The notes beneath the pieces were generated by a model. That model was not told where the DNA came from and ran no database searches. It saw only the letters and a program-made list of their open reading frames with translations. Shown in pieces: positions 1-6,324 of a stretch of 16,329 nt of DNA. A program made the translations under genes and the position numbers. The DNA is from JANXSD01 sp038206385 (GTDB taxonomy: Bacteria > Bacteroidota > Bacteroidia > AKYH767-A > OLB10), in the NCBI GenBank assembly GCA_038206385.1, contig JBBRAW010000084.1:1-16329 (forward strand), written 5' to 3'. Position 1 is the first letter of the stretch. Each line of letters begins with the position of its first letter.

Positions 1-2
1 AT

Positions 3-1310
3 TATGGAACTAGCATAGCCACCGATATATTAGGAAACGTTTATTCAACAGGATTTTTTAGTAGTGATTCAATTTATTTTGGATCAACACTTTTGAATAA
101 TTTTGGAGTAGGAAATATTTTTATTGTCAAACATGATGCTTTAGGAAATGTTGTTTGGACCAAAAGATTTGGAAATGTTGGCTTTGATGGTTCTTTCGGC
201 ATAACAACTGATTTCAAAGGGAATGTATATTTAACAGGATTTTTTACGAGTCCTTCAATAGCTTTTGGATTAATCACGTTAACAAATAATGGTGGTTATG
301 ATAATTTCACAGTAAAATTTGATCCATCAGGAAATACAATCTGGGCAAAAAAATTTGGTGGATCTAATGATGAAATTGGTTATGGCATTGCAACTGATTC
401 AGCAGAAAATGTTTTCATTACTGGTTCTTTTAATAGCCCTACCATATTTTTTGGTTCTTCCACTTTACTAAATCCTAATTCCACTTCAGATATTTTTATC
501 GCTAAATACGATAGTTTAGGTAATGAGATTTGGGCGAAAAGTGCAGGTGGTATTGATAATGATGCTAGCCAAAGTATCGCTGTTAATTCTCTAGGAGAAA
601 TAGGTGTTACAGGTTATTTTAGTAGTTCGAGTATTGTTTTTGGTTCAACAACATTATACAATAGTATTCCAGGTTATGGTGAAATATTTATTGTCAAATA
701 TGATAATAATGGAAATACATTATGGGCAAAATCTGTATCAAAATTTGCAGGAGGTTTAGGAGAAGATAAAGGAAAAGGTATTTGCTTTAATAACAATGGA
801 GATATTTGGATCACCGGGTCTTTTTATAGCGCATCAATATCATTCGATACTCTTGCTCTAAATAATTCTGATTCGTTAGGATTAACAAAGGATATCTTTA
901 TAGCAAAACTCAACTCATCAGGAAATATATTATTTGCAAAAAGCGAAGGAGGTGCTGCTGAATCAGATTATGGTAACGCAATTGCTGTTGATGAAAATGA
1001 TAATGCTTATGTTACTGGAACATTCGCAAGTTCTCAACTTAAATTTGGTTTAATAACATTAATAAATAGAGGTGCTTATGATATTTATGTTGCTAAATTT
1101 GATTCAAATTGTAATGAAATATGGGCAGTAGATGTTGGCGCAATTGGAGAAGAAGGCGGCCGCGGTATTGCAAAAAGTATTGATGGAAGTGTTTATATTA
1201 TCGGTGATTTTTATAGTTTTTATATTACGTTTAATTCACAAAGCATTACTAATTCTGGATCAAATGATATTTTTATAGCCAAGTTAAATAATGTAACAGG
1301 TATTGAAGAA
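3..1310 (+). repeat. Seven protein-level SBBP-like repeats (about 185 bp each)
   Basis: The coding sequence is built from about seven degenerate units. Each contains a conserved start (GIATD or similar), an N-V-Y-x-T-G core, an FGS-x-TL-x-N strand and a closing IFIAKYD...GN.IWAK strand. The units differ at DNA level, so this is an old amplification and not a recent tandem duplication. Unit four is slightly longer, with a Gly/Lys-rich loop before the next unit. More units probably lie left of the window. Confidence 0.75.
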
Positions 1311-1550
1311 AATATCAGCCATTCTGAAAACACGTTTTTATACCCAAATCCAACAAATGGATCAATAAATATAAAAAGTATTTCTGCTATAAAAGATCTT
1401 AAAATAACAAATCTTGCAGGTCAACTTTTAGTGCACCTAAAACCTAATGATAACGAAGTGAATTATCAATTTGATAATGACGGAATATATTTCGTTCAAA
1501 TTGAAAATTCTACTTCTGTTGAAACTAAAAAAGTAATTGTTTCGAAGTAA
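3..1550 (+). CDS. SBBP-type beta-propeller repeat protein with T9SS C-terminal sorting domain (5'-truncated)
   Basis: The reading frame is open to the left edge of the window, so the true start and any signal peptide lie outside; the first in-frame TTG at 93 is internal to a repeat and is not a start. The visible part holds seven repeats of about 60 residues with the pattern GIATDxxGNVYxTGxFxSxSIxFGSxTLxN, then DIFIAKYDxxGNxIWAK, as in SBBP-type beta-propeller repeats. After them a roughly 75-residue tail begins at about nt 1326 with the YPNPTNG motif and ends in a Lys-rich strand (KKVIVSK), as in type A T9SS sorting domains (Por secretion tail). Family knowledge: such proteins cross the outer membrane through the type IX system, lose the tail and are attached to the surface or released. 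The ligand of the propeller is unknown. It converges on the NUDIX gene with a 10-bp gap. Confidence 0.88.
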   Translation, partial: YGTSIATDILGNVYSTGFFSSDSIYFGSTLLNNFGVGNIFIVKHDALGNVVWTKRFGNVGFDGSFGITTDFKGNVYLTGFFTSPSIAFGLITLTNNGGYDNFTVKFDPSGNTIWAKKFGGSNDEIGYGIATDSAENVFITGSFNSPTIFFGSSTLLNPNSTSDIFIAKYDSLGNEIWAKSAGGIDNDASQSIAVNSLGEIGVTGYFSSSSIVFGSTTLYNSIPGYGEIFIVKYDNNGNTLWAKSVSKFAGGLGEDKGKGICFNNNGDIWITGSFYSASISFDTLALNNSDSLGLTKDIFIAKLNSSGNILFAKSEGGAAESDYGNAIAVDENDNAYVTGTFASSQLKFGLITLINRGAYDIYVAKFDSNCNEIWAVDVGAIGEEGGRGIAKSIDGSVYIIGDFYSFYITFNSQSITNSGSNDIFIAKLNNVTGIEENISHSENTFLYPNPTNGSINIKSISAIKDLKITNLAGQLLVHLKPNDNEVNYQFDNDGIYFVQIENSTSVETKKVIVSK

Positions 1551-1576
1551 ATTTAGTGTTCTAAATTTTTCCTTCG
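1543..1576. terminator. Shared hairpin between convergent genes, overlapping both stop codons
   Basis: An inverted repeat AAATTTAG (1549-1556), loop TGTT, CTAAATTT (1561-1568) lies exactly on the junction of the two convergent genes and includes part of both stop codons. It is extended outward by CGAAG (1543-1547) pairing with CTTCG (1572-1576) across a small asymmetric internal loop. The plus-direction copy runs into five T residues. The stem is A+T-rich, so termination efficiency is uncertain. The symmetric placement suggests a bidirectional terminator. Confidence 0.5.
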
Positions 1577-2118
1577 TCAATTAATATTTTTAACTTTAAA
1601 ATGGAAGCCACAGAAAGTCCATCACGAATTTCACCTCGCATCGCCATTTGAAACACTTCTTCAAAAGGTAATTTGAGAACATGTAATTCCTCTGTTTCTT
1701 CCGGTGAATTACCAACATATTTTAAGCCTTTAGCAACGTACGTAAAGGAGATCTCATCAGAAACAGAATTTGAAAGTTGCATCGATAAAATCATCTCAAA
1801 AGACGATGCTTCCAATCCCACTTCTTCAAGTAATTCACGCTTCGCACCTTCAACAGGGTCTTCCCCCTCCGGACTTCCTCCTTCGGCAACTTCCCATTCA
1901 TAGTTGTTCATCGTATAACGAAATTGTCCAACAATCCATGTATTATAATCTTCATCAAGTGGAATGATTGCAATTGCTTTATTCTTAAAATGAACAACGC
2001 CATAAATCCCATCATTACCCGCAGGATTTATTACTTTGCTTTCAATAACACGAATCCAAGTATTGTCGTATTTAGTTTCTGATGAAATCGTTTTCCATGG
2101 ATTTTTTTGCTCGCTCAT
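1561..2118 (-). CDS. NUDIX hydrolase (ADP-ribose pyrophosphatase-like)
   Basis: This 185-residue protein has a perfect Nudix box at residues 80-102: G80, E86, then R94-E95-L96 and E98-E99 followed by G101-L102, fitting Gx5Ex7REUxEExGU. These residues bind the divalent metal and catalyse cleavage of a nucleoside diphosphate linked to another moiety. The fold before the box (a WIVGQFRYT strand and a WEVAEGG strand) resembles the ADP-ribose/ADP-sugar pyrophosphatase branch more than MutT or Ap4A hydrolases, but substrate cannot be fixed from sequence alone. No signal peptide is present, so it is cytosolic. It is divergent from pfkA with 77 bp between the starts. The ATG at 2118 has no Shine-Dalgarno, as is usual in Bacteroidota. 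Confidence 0.93.
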   Translation of the reverse strand: MSEQKNPWKTISSETKYDNTWIRVIESKVINPAGNDGIYGVVHFKNKAIAIIPLDEDYNTWIVGQFRYTMNNYEWEVAEGGSPEGEDPVEGAKRELLEEVGLEASSFEMILSMQLSNSVSDEISFTYVAKGLKYVGNSPEETEELHVLKLPFEEVFQMAMRGEIRDGLSVASILKLKILIDEGKI

Positions 2119-2195
2119 AATTTATTTTTTAGAACTGCAAATTAAAAGAATTGAATTCAACATCTTTGATTTATCTTTTTAACCATTAAAATAAT

Positions 2196-3179
2196 ATGTC
2201 AGCAATAAATAGAATTGGTGTTTTTACTTCTGGTGGTGATGCTCCAGGTATGAATGCATGCATACGTGCAGTTGTCCGTACAGCAATAGCAAATGAAAAG
2301 CAAGTTTACGGAATATTACGAGGTTATCAAGGCATGATTGAGGATGAATTTATTCCTTTAACATCACGATCCGTTAGCAATATCATTCAACGAGGAGGTA
2401 CGATTCTTAAGACAGCGCGAAGTAAAGATTTCATGACCGCTGAAGGCCGCAAACTTGCCTATCAACATCTTCAGAATCATCAGATAGATGCATTGATTGC
2501 TATTGGTGGCGATGGTACTTTTACCGGTGCTGAAATTTTTTGTAATGAATATCCTGATGTTCGAATAATTGGAATCCCAGGTACGATCGACAATGATTTA
2601 GCTGGTACTGATTTTACGTTGGGGTTTGATACCGCTGTCAATACAACTATTGAAGCGATCGATAAAATTAGAGATACCGCTGCTGCTCATGATCGCTGTT
2701 TCTTTATTGAAGTAATGGGACGTGACTCAGGTTGTATTGCGCTATGGGCAGGTGTCGCTGGAGGAGCTGAAGCAATTTTATTACCAGAACACGATACTAA
2801 CCTTGATGCACTAATTGAAAAACTTGAATTAGGTGCGAAGCGAAATAAATCTAGCAGTATCGTTATCGTTGCGGAAGGTGAAAAAAATGGCGGAGCACAA
2901 AATATAGCTCAACAAGTAAAAGCTCGTTTACCAGAATACGAAACTAAAGTAACTGTTTTAGGGCATGTACAACGAGGAGGAAGCCCAACTGCATTCGATC
3001 GAATACTTGCTGCAAAGTGCGGTGTAAAATCAATTGAAGCATTATTAGCAGGCGAAAACAGAGTTATGGTAGGCATACGTAATAATAAAATGACCTATAC
3101 TCCCCTTGCTAAAGCTACTAAGCAACATGATCCTCTTGATATGGATTTATACCGAATGATAGATACTTTATCGATATAA
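2196..3179 (+). CDS. pfkA: ATP-dependent 6-phosphofructokinase
   Basis: The enzyme phosphorylates fructose 6-phosphate to fructose 1,6-bisphosphate, the committed step of glycolysis, in the cytosol. At 327 residues it has the normal length of the bacterial PfkA type. Visible motifs in order are the nucleotide loop TSGGDAPGMNA (11-21), IGGDGT (103-108), GIPGTIDND (126-134, with D132 as the expected catalytic base), the sugar-phosphate loop EVMGRDSG (172-179) and GHVQRGGSPTAFDR (256-269). Gly follows GGD and Gly precedes TIDND; PPi-dependent enzymes have Asp and Lys at these places, so ATP is the predicted donor. The ATG at 2196 is preceded by an A-rich stretch without a Shine-Dalgarno. Upstream is the divergent NUDIX gene. 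The downstream gene has its own -7 element, so pfkA is probably monocistronic. Confidence 0.97.
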   Translation: MSAINRIGVFTSGGDAPGMNACIRAVVRTAIANEKQVYGILRGYQGMIEDEFIPLTSRSVSNIIQRGGTILKTARSKDFMTAEGRKLAYQHLQNHQIDALIAIGGDGTFTGAEIFCNEYPDVRIIGIPGTIDNDLAGTDFTLGFDTAVNTTIEAIDKIRDTAAAHDRCFFIEVMGRDSGCIALWAGVAGGAEAILLPEHDTNLDALIEKLELGAKRNKSSSIVIVAEGEKNGGAQNIAQQVKARLPEYETKVTVLGHVQRGGSPTAFDRILAAKCGVKSIEALLAGENRVMVGIRNNKMTYTPLAKATKQHDPLDMDLYRMIDTLSI

Positions 3180-3183
3180 ACAA

Positions 3184-3201
3184 AATGAAATAGATTTCAT
3201 T
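3184..3201. promoter_or_regulatory. Perfect 8+8 bp palindrome upstream of the outer-membrane protein gene
   Basis: AATGAAAT (3184-3191) and ATTTCATT (3194-3201) are perfect inverted repeats separated by AG. The element sits seven bases upstream of the TACTTTTG -7 box, where the -33 region should be, and immediately after the pfkA stop. A two-base spacer is too short for a good RNA hairpin and no T tract follows, so a dimeric operator is more likely than a terminator. No regulator can be named. Confidence 0.4.
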
Positions 3202-3207
3202 GATGCA

Positions 3208-3215
3208 TACTTTTG
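3208..3215 (+). promoter_or_regulatory. Bacteroidota-type -7 promoter element (TACTTTTG)
   Basis: TACTTTTG matches the Bacteroidota primary sigma -7 consensus TAnnTTTG at all fixed positions. It lies 38 bp before the ATG of the outer-membrane protein gene, predicting transcription start near 3222 and a short leader. No clear TTTG is present at -33; that space is taken by the palindrome at 3184-3201. A second small inverted repeat, ATGCA (3203-3207) and TGCAT (3214-3218), flanks the box. Confidence 0.55.
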
Positions 3216-3253
3216 CATTAATTTCGTCGTTTAAATGTTCGAAAAACTAACCT

Positions 3254-4048
3254 ATGAAAAATAATATTTTATTACTATTTGCTTGCACAATGGTATATTC
3301 TGCATCTGCTCAACAAATTTTGTCGAAAAAAGGTTATCCTATTTTTCCCGAAAAAGGTGAATGGAGTGTAGGATTCGATGCCGTTCCCTTTTTGCAATAT
3401 GCAGGAAATCTCTTTAATGGAAACAATAAAAATGATGCTCCTGAAGCCTCTTATAAAAAAAATAATCCATACACTTTTTCTGGTCTTTATGTTAAAGATG
3501 AAAATACTGCTTATCGTGCAAAAATTCGATTAGGATTAAATAGTACGAAAACAGATACTCTTGTTCAAAATTTAGTAAACCCAACATCAGCAGAAAAAGT
3601 TGCCGATGAAACCAAAGTGAATGATACTAAAATTACTCTTGGCTTAGGCATTCAAAAATGGAAAGGCCATGGACGTTTAAAAGGAATTTATGGCGCTGAA
3701 GGATTAATTTCAATTAGCGGACATAAAACTAAATATACTTATGGTAATCCTTTAAGTAGTCAAAATCAAATTGCAAACCGATTGAAATCAGAAAAAGAAG
3801 GTACAGGATTCGGTTTGCAAATTCGCGCCTTTTTAGGAGTTGAATATTTCTTTGCACCGAAAATGTCAGTAAGCGCAGAATACGGGTGGGGACCATCAAT
3901 TAATAGTATCGGATCAGGTGAGGTGCAAAAAGATTCTTGGACTGGAAATAGTGTTAGCACAAGTATTGAAAAAACGGGTAAATCAAGTTCTTTTGGATTC
4001 GATATTGATAATGCTGGTGGTGCAATTAATTTGAGTTTTTACTTTTAA
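3254..4048 (+). CDS. Secreted outer-membrane beta-barrel-like protein, function unknown
   Basis: This 264-residue protein begins with a standard signal peptide (Lys/Asn n-region, LLLFA hydrophobic core, cleavage expected after SASA at residue 19). The mature part has alternating polar and hydrophobic strands, for example LYVKDENTAYRAKIRLGLN, ITLGLGIQKW and FGLQIRAFLGVEYFFA, followed by MSVSAEYGWG. It ends in a strand with a terminal Phe (INLSFYF), as expected for outer-membrane barrels recognised by the BAM complex. Its size would suit about 8-10 strands. I cannot assign a named family or substrate. It has its own promoter after pfkA and a terminator pair behind it, so it is probably transcribed alone. 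Confidence 0.75.
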   Translation: MKNNILLLFACTMVYSASAQQILSKKGYPIFPEKGEWSVGFDAVPFLQYAGNLFNGNNKNDAPEASYKKNNPYTFSGLYVKDENTAYRAKIRLGLNSTKTDTLVQNLVNPTSAEKVADETKVNDTKITLGLGIQKWKGHGRLKGIYGAEGLISISGHKTKYTYGNPLSSQNQIANRLKSEKEGTGFGLQIRAFLGVEYFFAPKMSVSAEYGWGPSINSIGSGEVQKDSWTGNSVSTSIEKTGKSSSFGFDIDNAGGAINLSFYF

Positions 4049-4067
4049 TTTCGTCTATTGTTTTTTT

Positions 4068-4106
4068 AATTAAGGGAGTAAATAATTTAATACCTTAATT
4101 TATTTT
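4068..4106 (+). terminator. Weak upstream terminator-like hairpin after the outer-membrane protein gene
   Basis: AATTAAGG (4068-4075) pairs perfectly with CCTTAATT (4093-4100) across a 17-base loop and is followed by the T-rich run TATTTTT. On the minus strand the following bases are A-rich, so only plus-strand termination makes sense. It precedes the stronger hairpin at 4120-4154 and may form a tandem terminator with it. The loop is long and the stem has only two G-C pairs. Confidence 0.3.
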
Positions 4107-4119
4107 TAAAAATCTTATC

Positions 4120-4154
4120 AAAAAAAACCTTCAATATTCTTGAAGGTTTTTTTT
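4120..4154. terminator. Strong bidirectional intrinsic terminator
   Basis: CCTTCAA (4128-4134), loop TATTC, TTGAAGG (4140-4146) is a perfect stem flanked by eight A on the left and eight T on the right, so the stem can extend to 15 bp and each strand reads into a U tract. It lies between the convergent outer-membrane protein gene and the thioredoxin-like lipoprotein gene, whose stop is only 12 bp away, and should end transcription from both sides. Confidence 0.9.
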
Positions 4155-4165
4155 ATGCTAGCTTT

Positions 4166-4705
4166 TTAATTTCCTAAACTTTTTTGATAATCTTCCCACT
4201 TTTGATCTTTGAATATATTCGCACCAAAATATTTCATAACTGCTTCCAATTGCGGAACAGTTTGATATCCTGCAAGAGGTGATAGCAATACGAATTTCTC
4301 ATCCATAAAAATAAAACTTGGATAACTCATCTGTCCGCTTAAAAGTGAAAGTGCTAATTCATTTGCCTTATATTCAGGTTTGAATACGAATAATTTATCC
4401 TGAAAATGTATTGTATCATGCGTCTCTGCATCAAGTCGAACTGCATAATAATGATCATTCATATATCGAATTATTGATGTATCCTTAAAAGTAGATGCAT
4501 CCATTTTTTTACACCATCCACACCATGATGTAGAAATATCAATAAATATTTTTTTAGGCGTTACATTACTTTTAGCAACAGCTTGCTCAAAACTCATCCA
4601 TTGAATGTCGTTGGTCTGTTGTAATTTATTTTCTGATTGTCCGTTGCAGGATGCATTTAACAAAACGGTGCTGCTAAGAATAAAGATTATTTTTGATAGT
4701 TTCAT
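4166..4705 (-). CDS. Thioredoxin-fold lipoprotein with CGWC active site
   Basis: This 179-residue protein starts with a lipoprotein signal peptide ending in the lipobox LNASC, with Cys20 as the predicted lipidated residue. The rest is a thioredoxin-like domain: the strand KKIFIDIST is followed by WCGWCKKMDASTF, with redox-active Cys62 and Cys65, as in Thioredoxin_7/DUF255-like proteins. A later cis-Pro-type segment, MSYPSFIFMDEKF, fits the fold. It should work in the envelope as a thiol reductase or oxidase on exported proteins. No second redox partner such as DsbD is visible here. It lies 36 bp downstream of a peptide transporter gene on the same strand, with no terminator between, so co-transcription is likely. 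Confidence 0.88.
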   Translation of the reverse strand: MKLSKIIFILSSTVLLNASCNGQSENKLQQTNDIQWMSFEQAVAKSNVTPKKIFIDISTSWCGWCKKMDASTFKDTSIIRYMNDHYYAVRLDAETHDTIHFQDKLFVFKPEYKANELALSLLSGQMSYPSFIFMDEKFVLLSPLAGYQTVPQLEAVMKYFGANIFKDQKWEDYQKSLGN

Positions 4706-4741
4706 GAGCTATTGAACGTAAATTTTAAATTTTAGAAATCA

Positions 4742-6211
4742 CTATTTTATTTCTCCCATCAATTTTCTCACGAATGGTGAAATTGCAATTAAAACCAATC
4801 CACTTATCAAGGCATATATTGCTAATTGATGATAACCATCCGTATAAGAAATTAATTTCTCAGATAGTGAAGCATTGACTTTTGCTGATACCATTCCAGC
4901 TCCAAGTATGCCTGCGGCATATTGACCATAAGCACTTGCAAGAAACCACATTCCCATCATTACTCCCTGTAATTTTTGTGGGGAGAGTTTGGTCATGATG
5001 GATAATCCGATAGGAGAGAGGCATAACTCCCCAAAGGTAATGATGAAATAGGCAAATGTGAATACATTTAATGAAGTAATTCCTTGCAGATTCGCAAAGA
5101 ATCGTGTTGCATAAAAAATGTAGAATGCAGCTGATAAAAATAAAAATCCTAAACCAAATTTTATAAGTGTGTTAGGCTCTATTTTTCTCTTGCTCATCCA
5201 TACCCAAAGCAAACCAAGTAATGGCGCAAAGATGATTACGAAAAGAGCATTAGAAGAGTTATTAACTCCGTTAGGATCTAACTTTATTCCAAGTACATGA
5301 TTGTCTAAATTATTTGCAGCAAATAAACTTAATGAGCCACCGCTTTGCTCGTAAAAGGCCCAAAATAATATGGAGAATAAAATAAATACTAAGGCTGCAA
5401 CTAATTTTTTACGTTCCTCAAAGGTGCATTTCGACATCTCATAAAACAAGTAAATCAATGTACACGGGCCAATAATGTACATAAACCAATCAGTATATTC
5501 CGATTTTGCAACCATGATCATTATGACAGGAATTATTAATAGCGAACCAATATATACTGCGTATTCATACCATTTTTTTTCCTTTCCTTCTGCGGGTTTC
5601 AAAGGAGATAATCCTATTGGCCCCATGGTTCGTTGAGTGAAAATAAATGTGACTAAACTAATCGTCATCACAATAGCGGCTAATCCAAAAGCAAGATTCC
5701 ATGAATAACTTTTTGCAATAGCGATACATGCATATCCTCCAAGTAAAGCTCCAATATTTATTCCTGCATAGAAAAGAGAAAAACCAGCATCTCTTCTACT
5801 ATCATTTTTATGATACAATGCGCCAACCATCGTTGAGATATTAGGCTTGAAAAATCCTGTTCCGATGATAGTAAAACTAATTCCTAAAAAGAAGAATTGT
5901 AGTGGATCGAATGCAAGAATACAACTTCCGGTAATCATCAACAAACCACCCCAAAAAAGTGATTTACGAAATCCTAAAATTTTATCTGCAAATAAACCAC
6001 CTATAAAAGTAAATGCATAAACAAAAGCTTGCGTCGCACCATATTGAAGGTTGGCAACGTCTTCTTTCATCATTAATTTACTTACCATAAAAACGGTAAG
6101 CATACCTCTCATTCCATAGAAACAAAAGCGTTCCCACATTTCCGAAAAGAATAAATACCACAATTGTTTTGGATACTTACCTTTAAAATCTTGAATCTCG
6201 TCTAAGGTCAT
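4742..6211 (-). CDS. POT/PTR2-family proton-coupled di/tripeptide transporter (shorter paralogue)
   Basis: This 489-residue membrane protein belongs to the POT (PTR2) branch of the major facilitator superfamily, which imports di- and tripeptides with protons across the inner membrane. The helix-1 motif ExxERF is present (E24, E27, R28, F29), followed by FYG. The MFS loop GGLFADKILGFRKS (71-84) and the helix-4 segment GFFKPNISTMVG (119-130, with conserved K122) follow. FWAFYEQ (283-289) carries the helix-7 Glu, and GELCLSPIGLS is the helix-10 signature. The family's key residues all seem intact. The next gene upstream is a longer POT paralogue ending in its own terminator. The thioredoxin-like lipoprotein lies 36 bp downstream. 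Some family members move other small substrates, so peptide specificity is inferred. Confidence 0.94.
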   Translation of the reverse strand: MTLDEIQDFKGKYPKQLWYLFFSEMWERFCFYGMRGMLTVFMVSKLMMKEDVANLQYGATQAFVYAFTFIGGLFADKILGFRKSLFWGGLLMITGSCILAFDPLQFFFLGISFTIIGTGFFKPNISTMVGALYHKNDSRRDAGFSLFYAGINIGALLGGYACIAIAKSYSWNLAFGLAAIVMTISLVTFIFTQRTMGPIGLSPLKPAEGKEKKWYEYAVYIGSLLIIPVIMIMVAKSEYTDWFMYIIGPCTLIYLFYEMSKCTFEERKKLVAALVFILFSILFWAFYEQSGGSLSLFAANNLDNHVLGIKLDPNGVNNSSNALFVIIFAPLLGLLWVWMSKRKIEPNTLIKFGLGFLFLSAAFYIFYATRFFANLQGITSLNVFTFAYFIITFGELCLSPIGLSIMTKLSPQKLQGVMMGMWFLASAYGQYAAGILGAGMVSAKVNASLSEKLISYTDGYHQLAIYALISGLVLIAISPFVRKLMGEIK

Positions 6212-6240
6212 AATGTTGTAGTGTATTTATCAATTAACTT

Positions 6241-6272
6241 CAAAGTAATTACTTTTATAAATCCTTTCCAAA
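6241..6272 (-). promoter_or_regulatory. Possible promoter of the shorter POT gene
   Basis: Read on the minus strand, TTTG at 6272-6269 is followed after 21 bases by TACTTTG (6247-6241), a -7 element close to TAnnTTTG but with one spacer base missing. The start codon is 29 bp further on. The -33 part overlaps the T tract of the upstream terminator. The arrangement fits a separate promoter for this gene but the match is imperfect. Confidence 0.3.
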
Positions 6273-6307
6273 AAAAAAGCTCTGAAGCACACTTACTTCA
6301 GAGCTTT
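6270..6307 (-). terminator. Intrinsic terminator between the two POT genes
   Basis: AAAGCTCTGAAG (6276-6287) and CTTCAGAGCTTT (6296-6307) form a perfect 12-bp stem with an 8-base loop. On the minus strand the stem is followed by a run of nine T (6278-6270). It lies just 17 bp after the stop of the longer POT gene and should separate its transcription from the shorter paralogue. Confidence 0.9.
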
Positions 6308-6324
6308 CCTTTGTTGACTTATAA

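Noticed and set aside
93..95. TTG as the start of the SBBP-repeat gene
   Set aside because: The frame is open and encodes a full repeat unit upstream to base 3, so the gene continues beyond the left edge.
2161..2168. CATCTTTG as a possible -7 element for pfkA
   Set aside because: One mismatch to TAnnTTTG and no TTG at the expected -33 distance; too weak to list as a promoter.
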